From JACKFB01 sp041389525 (GTDB taxonomy: Bacteria > Myxococcota_A > UBA9042 > PHBI01 > JACKFB01): a stretch of 64,000 nucleotides of DNA. Positions 27,401 to 35,640 of this stretch are shown here, one piece after another (position 1 is the first letter of the stretch; each line of letters opens with the position of its first letter). Position numbers and translations under genes: made by a program. Location: the NCBI GenBank assembly GCA_041389525.1, contig JAWKRR010000004.1, positions 124,001-188,000 of the forward strand, in the 5' to 3' direction. The notes under the pieces are model-generated. The model was not told where the DNA came from. It ran no database searches and worked only from the letters and a program-made list of their open reading frames with translations.

Positions 27401-29864
27401 CGGGGTCGGGCTCGTGGGTGCAGACGTTCTCGTCGCTGCAGAGGTCGAGGGTCGTGACGTCGTCGTCGTCACAGTCCGCCGCGGTGTTGCAGCAGGTGCC
27501 TGTGCCCTGCACCGTCACCGGCTCGGGCGGGTTGCACTGGTGCTCCTGGCCGTCGCAGGTGTTGACCGTGCAGGCGTCGCCGTCCTCGCACTCCTCGTTG
27601 TTCTGGCAGCAGTCGGGGATGATGTCGCCGCTGTGGCGGCACGCGTTTCCGATGCAGCGATCGAGGTTACAGACGTTGTTGTCGTCGCAGTCCTCGTTGC
27701 GCACGCAGCAGCCGGGCGTGTCGACGGCCTCGGTGCAGCTGCCGACGATCGGATCCAACGGATCGTACTCGCAGGTCGAGATGGCGCATGCGTTGAACGT
27801 GAAGGTCTTCGGGTCGCACTGGCTGTCCTGCTCGCAGCAGCCGTAGATGGGCTTGTACACGCAGCGGCTCTGGAGGCTGCAGTAGGCCGCGAGACAGGGG
27901 TTGGTCAGGTCGGCCGGGGGAGGGCACTCCTCGGGAGTGACCTGAATGTCCGAGTAGACGCTGCGGTTCTGCGTCGCGGGCGTCGCGTAGATCTGGGTGG
28001 TGCCCTTGCCTCCATAGCTAAGGTTGAGGGCGGGGTTCGGCGCGGTGCCGCTGGCGGTCCAGTTCTTCTCGAGCGAGTTGTCGAAGAAGGGGTTCCGCAG
28101 CTCGACGGAGTGCTTCACCAAGATGGCCCAGCTCGGGTTCGCGGCGTCGCAGAAGCCCGAGTCGCAGTCCGCGGGCGTCGTGCAGGCGGCGCCGTCCGCA
28201 CACACCGAGTCGTCGAGCGTCAGCGGGTCGCCGTCGCTGTCCTCGCAGGTCGGCTCGAAGCAGTGGCGGTAGGTGAACGTGTCGACCACCGCGCCCACCT
28301 TGTTCTTGAGCGTGATGGTGTGCTCGACCGGCGCCAGGGCCTCGTAGGCGTCCGGCAGCGAGATCGAGTTGCCGTACACGTAGCGCACCGACTTGGTGCC
28401 GCCGTTGACCAGGTAGTCGGAGTTGCGGCCCATGACCAAGTGCACGCCCGGGACCATGTTCAGATCGGTGGGTCCGCCCTTGGAGTTCGCGGTCGTGATG
28501 ACGTGGACCTCACCCAGGCTGGTCTCCAGCGACCACCCGGTGATGTCGATGATCTTGTTTGACGCATTGTAAAGCTCGATCCACTCACCCTTGTCGTCAG
28601 CCACGGCGCCGGGGGAGGGCAGGAACTCGTTGAAGACGATGTCGCTCGTCGCCGGCAGCGCGCAGTAGGTGGGGTCGTCCTCGTGCGTGCACAGGTTGCT
28701 GACGCACTTGTCGAGGGTCGACGGGTCGCTGTCGTCGCAGTCCACCTTGGTTACACAGCAGTCGGGCTTGGCGGGGTCAGGCTCGTAGACGCAGGTCCCT
28801 GCGTCGTCACTCGCGCTGGCAAATTCGCAGCGGCCAGTTTGACACGCGTTCTTGCCCGTGCAGTCGGAGTCGGTGTCGCAGCACGCGGCCTGCAGCGGCC
28901 CGATGCGGCAGCGGGGGTAGGCGGCCTTCGGGTTGTTGTAGCAGAGGTAGGCGAAGCAGGGGTCCGCGGGCTTGCAGTCCGACTTCTGGTTACAACAGAG
29001 CGGGTCGGTCACCGCGCTGTGCGAGCAGGTCTCGGTGGCCAGGTTACAGGTGTCGATGGTGCAGGAGTCGCCGTCGCTGCACTTGGGGTTGGTGATGGCG
29101 TTACAGCACTCGGCGATCTCGGTGTGCTGGCAGGTCCCGGCGGCGGTGCAGCTGTCGATCGTGCAGTTGTTGTTGTCGTTGCAGTCGGCGGAGACCTGGC
29201 ACTGAACGCAGGCGCCGCTGAGGCACTGCCAGCCGTAGGGGCACTCCAGCGCCTGATCGCAGCAGCCGCCGCCAACCGCGCCGTAGCGGCACTTCCCGCT
29301 GATGCAGCTGTCGGCCGAGCAGGTGAGGCCGTCGGCGCAGTCGCTCACGTTCGAGCAGCCCTGCTCCACGCGAACGTAGCGCGCCGCCAAGCTCTCCGAG
29401 TTCTTGAGGGGCGCGCCAGCCGATGTAACCAAGCGCGCGGCGAGGTGGCGCTGACCCACGGGCAGCCCAACGAAGTCGTACGGGCTGGCGTCCTGCGCCT
29501 CCGCCTTGAGCACGCCGTCCTGGTAGTAGCGGATCCGGAGATCGCTAGCGCCGTTGCCGACGGTCGCGTTCTTCGTCGTCACGGTCAGCAACGCGTGCGT
29601 CGAGGCCCCGGTGTACGGGATCGACAAGAACGCGGCGGGCGCGGTGATAGTGATCGCCGGATCGCCTGCCGCGGCGGCCTCGATCACCGCAAGCGCGTCG
29701 TCCTGCGCGCCGTCTACGGCCGCAGTGTCCACCGGCTCCACGGCTGCGGATGACGTCGGCGCGTGCTGCGCGTCTTCCGCGCATCCGGCCACGCCCCAGC
29801 CCAACACGATCGCCGCGCCTACCAAAGCGTGACCACACGCGGCCACATTTCGTCCGTGCCACAT
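24414..29864 (-). CDS. Giant Cys-rich lipoprotein with lamin-tail domain and two SUMF1/FGE-like domains
   Basis: This protein has about 1816 residues. A lipoprotein signal ends at Cys28 (GWGVAGCAED). A beta-domain follows, then some 18-19 Cys-rich modules of the type CCNTxxDCDDxxxCTxDxC. They are interrupted near 405-530 by a lamin-tail-like domain (IVFNEFLPSPGA, KGEWIELYNAS, ITGWSLE). The C-terminus has two formylglycine-generating-enzyme-like domains, ~1150-1390 (GYAIDKDEVTAARYKECV, DMIGGVQEWIWD) and ~1540-1810 (YQIDRTEVTAADFAACV, ELSGNVFEWVSDYY, RVLRGGAF). The paired active-site cysteines of true FGE are not present, so binding or structural roles are likelier. ATG 29864 is chosen for a GGGGA behind it; ATG 29894 lacks one. 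It is probably surface-exposed and heavily disulfide-bonded. Confidence 0.9.
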   Translation of the reverse strand: MWHGRNVAACGHALVGAAIVLGWGVAGCAEDAQHAPTSSAAVEPVDTAAVDGAQDDALAVIEAAAAGDPAITITAPAAFLSIPYTGASTHALLTVTTKNATVGNGASDLRIRYYQDGVLKAEAQDASPYDFVGLPVGQRHLAARLVTSAGAPLKNSESLAARYVRVEQGCSNVSDCADGLTCSADSCISGKCRYGAVGGGCCDQALECPYGWQCLSGACVQCQVSADCNDNNNCTIDSCTAAGTCQHTEIAECCNAITNPKCSDGDSCTIDTCNLATETCSHSAVTDPLCCNQKSDCKPADPCFAYLCYNNPKAAYPRCRIGPLQAACCDTDSDCTGKNACQTGRCEFASASDDAGTCVYEPDPAKPDCCVTKVDCDDSDPSTLDKCVSNLCTHEDDPTYCALPATSDIVFNEFLPSPGAVADDKGEWIELYNASNKIIDITGWSLETSLGEVHVITTANSKGGPTDLNMVPGVHLVMGRNSDYLVNGGTKSVRYVYGNSISLPDAYEALAPVEHTITLKNKVGAVVDTFTYRHCFEPTCEDSDGDPLTLDDSVCADGAACTTPADCDSGFCDAANPSWAILVKHSVELRNPFFDNSLEKNWTASGTAPNPALNLSYGGKGTTQIYATPATQNRSVYSDIQVTPEECPPPADLTNPCLAAYCSLQSRCVYKPIYGCCEQDSQCDPKTFTFNACAISTCEYDPLDPIVGSCTEAVDTPGCCVRNEDCDDNNVCNLDRCIGNACRHSGDIIPDCCQNNEECEDGDACTVNTCDGQEHQCNPPEPVTVQGTGTCCNTAADCDDDDVTTLDLCSDENVCTHEPDPDYCISVSAPCDDSNDCTIDSCDINTERCVHAPDPVCCTADENCDDANFCTTDTCDLATGACTNAKIAECCNTVADCDDADGCTVDACGTDNICTHSGTPLCCNTDGDCPPAKFCNLDDCVGHSGVCLSTVGGLQNCCETAADCDDAKPYTNDICDPTAKTCSNPKNPNWCLSNSDCSDGIVCTDDVCNPATGVCTSTVNPACCDSNDDCASDGIACTNEVCDLLSGLCSSVPVVDCCEVLGPNPLCDDGDFCTTDICDLDHVCRPQEAPGCCQFDWECADELECTTDACVIATPGQPGVCENIQETPGCCCPDGFECQPDDSCQNDLEVALPGGTAWVGCNPAIDNECAPNESPYHQVILKGYAIDKDEVTAARYKECVAAGKCTRPQETDTFYATYDNPAKQDHPVNYISWEQARNYCEEWRDGRLCFEGEWERAARGGCELYGNCQADTPKYPWGNDPVSCSYVEMLGLDGGFGCGTDQTKPIRSKPAGDSPYGIHDMIGGVQEWIWDYMAPYNAGTTAFPKGPIVGTQRMWKGGAFTQEAKLQRPSSRFVYDGPTVNHAFGFRCCRRTGALLPVDTAASRVYVSPPPDPTLLQLLSTTQSPADDTAWTLVRVFLKDIEGQPLQGMTIEVQASGEGHTIEYIKRRSDPQGFAEARIRSTKVEIKSITILASAKGDSPYILDEHPTIDYRACGILGTGCPPTWNCVAGTCRDPSSRKVYVPYGPFYMGCATGNPACQTDAPKHRVVTHAYQIDRTEVTAADFAACVGAGACSPPNALCTTNPVCDPPTPGYPNDPGPACTAPCSTGAYVTYSNGAKNSHPVNHVDWTDATQYCAWKGMRLCTEAEWEKAARGDCIQNGTCATNLRPYSWGSTAPTCALSNTTGCAGLTTASGAQAGGVSPYGALELSGNVFEWVSDYYGADYYANSATLNPTGPSTATERVLRGGAFDHNMCFATGYARAHAPETHNAPSVGFRCCADSSWWKTGAPWISYQTP

Positions 29865-30685
29865 GGCTATTCCCCGTCGCCGTGAACCTGTCATGGGAGA
29901 CGCCCCCGCGCCCGTTGGTTAACGAACCCTGGATACAGCGACGGGCCCGTGCGCTTATGCGCGAGGGTCCGCCCGTCACTAGCTCCGCGTTCGATGGTCC
30001 ATCATTAGCAGATTCCTTGGCCCTGGCTAGTGGGCGGAGGAGCGCGAAGCCACCCCGATTGTTACCGGGTCCATCGACCCCAGCTCCGTTGCCCCCCAAC
30101 CACGTGGCCTCCGGTCCTCGGCGGCACCCGCAAAAAAACCAGCTACGGAAGCCCTCCGTACCCTCGAGCCCGCCCCCCGGGGCCGTCGCGGGCGGTCCGC
30201 TCGGCGGGCGTCCCCCGTGCCTCGTGTCCACGGCCGCGCCAGCTGCGATCGTATGGCGTCGCCCGCGTCGCCCGGAACCTCGAAATTGCCAGCGACAGCC
30301 CGGTCCACCCAGGCCCCGCTTGCGCGCCGCCCGCGATCGCCAAGCCCGCCGTGGCTCCGGTTTCACGCATTCTGCCGCGCGCCGCTGTACAGTCCTCCTA
30401 CCGAGCATCCGCTCGGATCGCGAGGCCCCACCGAGAGTGGCAGATGAATGCCAGCCAAGGCGGGGCCTCGCTCAAGTCGCTCGGTTACAATCAACCTGCT
30501 GCTATCTGTCTTTTCTCCCTTTGCGCCCTCGCAACCCCTGGTCTACAGTGCACCCGAACTGCACCGAAATCCGCCGCCTCAGATTGACCGGGACGGCTCC
30601 GAGTTTTGGTGCGCGAGCACGACGCTCGAGTATCTTTACGCATTGAACTGGGACACCGCTCGGCCGGCGGATAGGGGACGGAGAG
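29865..30685. other. 821-bp intergenic region between two divergent giant lipoprotein genes
   Basis: I find no convincing gene here. Open frames are present on both strands, but they are Arg/Pro-rich and lack ribosome sites or family features. The length suits a shared, regulated promoter region. A weak sigma70-like pair on the plus strand is TTGCGC (30521-30526) and TACAGT (30544-30549) with a 17-bp spacer, about 135 bp before the 912-residue gene. Confidence 0.5.
30521..30549 (+). promoter_or_regulatory. Possible promoter for the 912-residue lipoprotein gene
   Basis: TTGCGC, a 17-bp spacer and TACAGT give three and four matches to the -35 and -10 consensus. In such GC-rich DNA this is only suggestive. 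Confidence 0.2.
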
Positions 30686-33424
30686 ATGGCACGACGAACT
30701 GCATCGTTGCTGTGGTCGCTGGTGCTGATTCCAAGCTTGGCAGTGATTGGCTGCGAACAAGCACCGGATCAGGGACTGACGACCGGAACCTACTCCCCTG
30801 TAGTCGACACGCCGGCTGGCGTAGACGGTGCAGCCGTTGACGGCACCTCGGTGATCGCGCCGGAGGAGCAAGTCGCCCAGGCCGGTCTCCCGGCTCTGGC
30901 TGTTCCCGCGGACCTCACGCTGCGCGACGCGGTCGTTCACCTCGGCATCTTCGGAGCCGCCCAGGACGGTCGCCACTTCGCCAACCACCCGGTTCAGGTG
31001 AACCTGGCCGTGCGCCTCGGCAGCGAGAAGCGCGCCCAGATCGCGCTGGTCGGCCTCGTCGCCGATGACGCCGGCGCCGCGCAGAACGCCGGCAGCACCT
31101 GCCTCCTCGGCAGCTTCGAGTTGCCCTCGGCCGACGCGAGTCCGGCCGGCGAGGTCGTCTCGTTCAGCCGCGAGCTCGTGATGCCCGAAGCCTGCCTCGG
31201 CAAGCTGGGTGAGCGCACGTTCCACCCCTGGGTTTGGTTGGCGGACACGTCCGAGATCGCCGCCAACGGCCTGTTGAACGACACGGTCATCTGCGACGCG
31301 GCGAGCGGCAAGTGCGCTGGCTCCACCGAGCCGCAGACGATCTTCCTCGAGGACGGCGAGGCGCTCCCGAATCGTCTGGAGCAGGCCAATCTCGCCGTGT
31401 TCGATGACGAGCACGCCCTCGACGCCCGCAACCAGCTCTGCAAGGGCGCCGACGGCCAGGCCGGCTGCTCCACGCGCGTGGCCGTGGCTCAGTCGCCCGG
31501 TCTTGATGTCGCCTTCGACTCGGTTGAGCCGACCTCGTCGATCGCCGTGAACTGGTCGGTCTTCGGACAGCGGGACCCTGCCCAGGTGGTCCCGGACCCG
31601 ATGCTGCAGGTCTCCAGCCGCCTGACCCTCTACGGCGCCGGCGTCGCGGAGCTCCACACCGATCCGCTGACCGGTGACTACGACACCAACCCCGACACGC
31701 TGCTGCCCGCGCCCCTCGACGTCACCTACGACATCTGCCCGTCGGATCTCGGGGCGGACTGCGACGGTGGTGAGTGGGCCGCGCTGCTCGTTCAGGCCCA
31801 GGGCGAGAACCAGACCGCTGTCTACGACGAGTACGCGACGACCGACCGCCTCACCGCGCTGTCGGCCCGCACGCTCTTCCACCAGCTCTACCCGTCGGCG
31901 CAGGCCGCGGAGCTGCTCGGCGCCAACGGCGCGTGGCGTCAGTCCAAGCACTTCACCCTGCGCTCCTGCGCGACCCCCGCGAAGGGCTTCACGGAGGCCG
32001 GCCTCGACGCTGACGCCTCGGCCAACAACTGCACGCTCTCCGAGTTCGTGATGATCGAGCCCCCCGCCGAGTACGCCGAGGCCGTCGGCAAGACCTGGGG
32101 CGGTCAGTTCAACATGGACGGTGGCGGCTGGGTCCTCAAGCTGGAGTTCCGCTCCGGCCACGTCGACGCCATCGACATCTCGGGCCTCCACACCGACACG
32201 TGGCTGAACTCGCGCTTCACGGCGCTCGGCACCGTCATCGACCTGAAGATCGTCGACCTCGCGCACGACGCCGACGCCTTCATCGACATCATCAACACCG
32301 GTATGGATTACCACTTCGAGTTCATGGGCACGACGTACGCGTCCTACTCGAACCGCCTCACCACCTTCCAGGACCCGAACATCGGCAAGGACGCCGCCTG
32401 CACCAGCAACGCCTCGTGCGGCAACGGCAACTTCCCGATCTGCACGAACTACAACCAGTTCGGCGTCGGCAAGTGCAAGCGCCCCTGCTCGGATCCCTCG
32501 ATCTGCCGCTACGGCGAGAGCTGCGTTGCCGGTGAGTGCCAGTTCGTTGGTCCCGCGCACCTCACCTACAACTGGCAGCACCTCTCCACCAAGGAGTGGT
32601 CGAAGACGTGGTGCAAGGGCTTCGCCTGGCTCATCGTCGTCGTCATCGTCGGCATCGACTTCTGCTTCGGCGGCAGCGCCGGCTTCGGCTTCGAGGCCAC
32701 GGTCTCCGGCGCTCACCTCTGCGGTGAGGACCAGAAGGCTGACGTCTGCGTGTCGGGCAAGTGCTACGTGGGCAGCAAGTACTGTTCACCACAAGACCCA
32801 GCGTCTTGCGGTTCGTGCACCACGGACGCCCAGTGCCAGTGCGACCCCGCCAAGGCCAAGCTCCCGCCGATCGACATCACCGCGGGCCAGTACGGCAACC
32901 TCCGCGCGCCGCTGCGCCGCATGGGCTACCTCGAGGGCTCGATCTTCGGCATCGGCACCGCCTTCGTGGAGATCACCGGCTACGCCAGCATCCTGATCGC
33001 CAAGGCCGGCATCACCGCCCACCTCGACCTGGTCAAGGCCAAGGCGCCGAAGTTCACGGGTATCCTCATCTGGGCCACCCAGGCGCTCGGCAAGTTCCTG
33101 GCCTACCGCATCGCCGTCGTGCTGAAGGTGAGCATCGAGCTCAACTTCCTCACCGGCTACATCGTGGCCTGGGCCAAGCTGCTCCTGCCCTACTTCTGCT
33201 GGAAGTCGATCACCATCCCGTGGCTCTGCTGCAGCAAGTGGTCGTGCTCCTTCTGCTCCAAGCGCATCAACATCCCGTGGCTGTGCTTCGAGTGGGAAGA
33301 GATCTGGCGCGCCATCCTGGCCAGCTGGGGCGGCATCTTCAAGGAAGTCACGCTGTGGCAGCAGCCGCTGCTCGACGAGTCCATCACCATCGTGCCGCCG
33401 GGCGGCAATGGGACGGCTCAGTAA
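30686..33424 (+). CDS. Large orphan lipoprotein (912 residues) of unknown function
   Basis: The signal peptide ends in a lipobox at Cys23 (SLAVIGC), followed by a short Asp/Val linker resembling that of the divergent Cys-rich giant. Residues ~50-210 look like a beta-domain; the middle has a DGGGW-containing domain (QFNMDGGGWVLKLEF) near 475. A Cys-rich knot region lies near 570-620. A short very hydrophobic stretch occurs near 648-665 (FAWLIVVVIVGIDFCFGGSA). The last 200 residues are hydrophobic and Trp/Cys-rich, with a duplicated motif (ITIPWLCCSKW, then INIPWLCFEW). I recognise no family. Codons are strongly C-ending, which may mean high expression. ATG 30686 has GGAG upstream, and a strong terminator follows, so it is monocistronic. 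Confidence 0.88.
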   Translation: MARRTASLLWSLVLIPSLAVIGCEQAPDQGLTTGTYSPVVDTPAGVDGAAVDGTSVIAPEEQVAQAGLPALAVPADLTLRDAVVHLGIFGAAQDGRHFANHPVQVNLAVRLGSEKRAQIALVGLVADDAGAAQNAGSTCLLGSFELPSADASPAGEVVSFSRELVMPEACLGKLGERTFHPWVWLADTSEIAANGLLNDTVICDAASGKCAGSTEPQTIFLEDGEALPNRLEQANLAVFDDEHALDARNQLCKGADGQAGCSTRVAVAQSPGLDVAFDSVEPTSSIAVNWSVFGQRDPAQVVPDPMLQVSSRLTLYGAGVAELHTDPLTGDYDTNPDTLLPAPLDVTYDICPSDLGADCDGGEWAALLVQAQGENQTAVYDEYATTDRLTALSARTLFHQLYPSAQAAELLGANGAWRQSKHFTLRSCATPAKGFTEAGLDADASANNCTLSEFVMIEPPAEYAEAVGKTWGGQFNMDGGGWVLKLEFRSGHVDAIDISGLHTDTWLNSRFTALGTVIDLKIVDLAHDADAFIDIINTGMDYHFEFMGTTYASYSNRLTTFQDPNIGKDAACTSNASCGNGNFPICTNYNQFGVGKCKRPCSDPSICRYGESCVAGECQFVGPAHLTYNWQHLSTKEWSKTWCKGFAWLIVVVIVGIDFCFGGSAGFGFEATVSGAHLCGEDQKADVCVSGKCYVGSKYCSPQDPASCGSCTTDAQCQCDPAKAKLPPIDITAGQYGNLRAPLRRMGYLEGSIFGIGTAFVEITGYASILIAKAGITAHLDLVKAKAPKFTGILIWATQALGKFLAYRIAVVLKVSIELNFLTGYIVAWAKLLLPYFCWKSITIPWLCCSKWSCSFCSKRINIPWLCFEWEEIWRAILASWGGIFKEVTLWQQPLLDESITIVPPGGNGTAQ

Positions 33425-33436
33425 CCTATGAGGCAG

Positions 33437-33464
33437 CGCTCCTCGGGACAGCCACCGAGGAGCG
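33437..33464 (+). other. Perfect 10-bp hairpin after the orphan lipoprotein gene
   Basis: CGCTCCTCGG (33437-33446) and CCGAGGAGCG (33455-33464) are separated by eight bases. There is no T-run after it, so it could protect the mRNA 3' end or assist the terminator just downstream. Confidence 0.6.
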
Positions 33465-33485
33465 GACTGTGAGTTGAGTCAGAGG

Positions 33486-33522
33486 CGGGCGGCGTGCGAA
33501 AGTACGCCGCCCGTGCTGTTTT
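33486..33522 (+). terminator. Rho-independent terminator
   Basis: The stem CGGGCGGCGT / ACGCCGCCCG (33486-33495 and 33504-33513) has an eight-base loop GCGAAAGT and is followed by GTGCTGTTTT. It is the only clear stem plus T-tract in the window and ends the transcript of the 912-residue lipoprotein. Confidence 0.82.
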
Positions 33523-33609
33523 AGGACGATGCGAACGTCGTCATGAGCCGGGTGGCCGCGGCGACCATTGCCGAGAGCGGGACACGGGTGCCCCTCGAGG
33601 AGCTGGAAC

Positions 33610-35640
33610 GTGAGTGAGGCAAGCGGGCGTCGGGGACTCTGGGTCGCAATGGCTGCTGTGGCCGCGTTGGTCGCCCTGTGGTTCGCCTTCGGGCGCGGGG
33701 AGCGTGGTCCGGCCGCGCCAGTCACGCCGCCCACGACGGTGAAGGGGCCGTCCGATCCGTCGGCCGCGAAGGTCGAGACCAGCTCGCGCGAGCTGGCCTG
33801 CGCGTTCGAGGTCGGCGACGCGCTGGCCTACGACGTCAGCCTGAACGTGCGGTCGAAGTTCAACGGGATGGCCGTCGAGCTGCCGGGCGTCCCCGGTCAG
33901 GCGATGCCGTCGCAGGCTTACGACCTCGGTTACAGGGCGCGGCTCGAGATGCGCGTGCTCCAGCAAGGGGAGGGGGGCTGGCTCATCGCCGCCCGCATCG
34001 AGGACAACACGCAGTCGCTCAACAGCCAGGTCGCCCAATCCATGGGCGAGGGTTACGAGCTGCCCTTCCTCTTCCGCATGGACTCGCGCTGCATGCTGCA
34101 GGGGCTTGGGCTGTCCAAGAGCGTCGACGAGCAGACGCGCATGGCGCACCAGAACATCCTGCTCTTGTCCGAGGCGGTCATGCCCGTGGACTCCGCCGCC
34201 AACAGCTGGAGCGAGGAGCAGCTCGACGACACCGGGATCTACCAAGCGTCTTACAAGGTCGTCGGCCCGGCGGCCGAGCGGGCGCAGGCGCCGATGCCCG
34301 TCGATATCCCGACGCAGATCCTGAAGGTGCGCGACGCCTACAAGGACATCCGGCCCATCATCGACACCGGCAAGGCCACGGTGAAGATCCTCGCCTCGCG
34401 CGACGAGTTCAGCTTCGTGTCGAGCGGCAAGTGGCTGTCGCGGGCCAAGATCCACCTGCAGTTGGAGTATTACGTCGCCGACAAGTCAGTGGTCTCCAAG
34501 CAGATCGATCTCGGGCTGCAGAGGACGGAGAGCTCGGGCGGGGACGGCTGGGCCAAGCAGATCCCGCAGTCGGAGTACCGCTTCTGGGACCGGATGCAGC
34601 TGACGGCCGGTGGGCTCGAGCCCCCGCCCTCGGTCCGGAAGGGCAGGGCGTACGACGACGTGCCGCCCATCCCCGGGCTGGCGGAGCGCTCGATGGCCTC
34701 GGTCATGGACGAGTTCCGTCGCCTGATCCAGAGCGGCGACGGGCGGTCGATCTACCGGGCCCAGATGATCCTGCTGCAGTACCTGCGCCTGCACCCCGAG
34801 GCCGCGGACCTGCTCTTGGCCGAGCTGCGCAAGAAGGAGATGACCGAGGCCGAGCGGGCGCACGCCTTCCTCGGCTTGGAGATGGCGGGCACCAAGGAGG
34901 CGCGGACGGTCTTGGAGACCGCGCTGGGCGACACCGAGATGTCCTGGGGGGACCGAGCCCGCGCCGCCGCCGCCTTGTCCGATATCCCCGACCCCGACGC
35001 CGCCGTCGTGCAGACCCTGACCGACGCGTCCCGCTGGGAGAACACCCCGATCGACGACCACGAGCTGCGCGAGCTTCAGAACACCGCGCTGCTCTCGCTG
35101 GGGCACCTGGCCGAGAGCGCTGGGAAAGACCACCCGGAGCTCGCGGAGATGGTGCGCCTGGAGCTGTCGAACCGCTTTCAGGCCACGGCCGACCCCAACG
35201 CGCTGGCGGCTGTGGTCGGCGCGGCGGGCAACTCCAAGGACCCAGCGCTCCTGCCCGAGGTGAAGGCGCAGCTCAGCAATCCCTCGCCGCACGTGCGCCA
35301 GATGGCCGCGAACGCCGCGGTGAAGATCGGCGGGTCCGACGTCTGGGTCTCGCTCCTGGACCAGCTCCGCAACGAGGACGACTCGCGCGTCCGGGCGAAG
35401 ATCGTCTACTCGCTGCTGGAGGCCGGCGCGGTCCCCCCTGACGCCGTGACCACCCTCGGCTCCTTGCTGGCGAATGAGCAGCACGTGGACGTCCGGCTGA
35501 TGATCGTGCGCCTGCTCGGTCAGGCCGCCGCGACCAACCCGGCGGCGATGGCGATCCTCGTGGCCCGCCTCGAGAGCGAGACCTCACCACCGGTCATGGT
35601 GGAGATGGGCAAGTACGTGGATGCGACGAAGCATCTGTAA
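33610..35640 (+). CDS. Membrane-anchored HEAT-repeat protein
   Basis: A single N-terminal hydrophobic segment at residues ~10-27 anchors the 676-residue protein, probably with the rest outside the cytoplasm. Residues ~50-330 form a beta-rich domain (FEVGDALAYDVSLNVRSKF, RLEMRVLQQGEGGWLIAARI) that faintly recalls the N-terminal domain of vitellogenin-type lipid-transfer proteins. Residues ~370-676 are helical HEAT repeats (LKKEMTEAERAHAFLGLEMA-like units, PHVRQMAANAAVKIGG, DVRLMIVRLLGQAAA). HEAT arrays are protein-binding scaffolds. GTG 33610 has GAGGAG upstream. The end overlaps the metzincin gene by 20 bases, so these genes are translated together. Confidence 0.82.
   Translation: MSEASGRRGLWVAMAAVAALVALWFAFGRGERGPAAPVTPPTTVKGPSDPSAAKVETSSRELACAFEVGDALAYDVSLNVRSKFNGMAVELPGVPGQAMPSQAYDLGYRARLEMRVLQQGEGGWLIAARIEDNTQSLNSQVAQSMGEGYELPFLFRMDSRCMLQGLGLSKSVDEQTRMAHQNILLLSEAVMPVDSAANSWSEEQLDDTGIYQASYKVVGPAAERAQAPMPVDIPTQILKVRDAYKDIRPIIDTGKATVKILASRDEFSFVSSGKWLSRAKIHLQLEYYVADKSVVSKQIDLGLQRTESSGGDGWAKQIPQSEYRFWDRMQLTAGGLEPPPSVRKGRAYDDVPPIPGLAERSMASVMDEFRRLIQSGDGRSIYRAQMILLQYLRLHPEAADLLLAELRKKEMTEAERAHAFLGLEMAGTKEARTVLETALGDTEMSWGDRARAAAALSDIPDPDAAVVQTLTDASRWENTPIDDHELRELQNTALLSLGHLAESAGKDHPELAEMVRLELSNRFQATADPNALAAVVGAAGNSKDPALLPEVKAQLSNPSPHVRQMAANAAVKIGGSDVWVSLLDQLRNEDDSRVRAKIVYSLLEAGAVPPDAVTTLGSLLANEQHVDVRLMIVRLLGQAAATNPAAMAILVARLESETSPPVMVEMGKYVDATKHL

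Noticed and set aside
24369..28562. A very long plus-strand open frame opposite the Cys-rich giant gene
   Set aside because: Its product is Val/Arg/Gly low-complexity sequence with no motifs. The minus strand has clear lamin-tail, Cys-module and SUMF1-like domains, so this is a codon-bias shadow.
29750..30646. Plus-strand open frame spanning the divergent gap
   Set aside because: Arg/Pro-rich, no ribosome site, begins inside the 5' end of the opposite gene, and has no family features.
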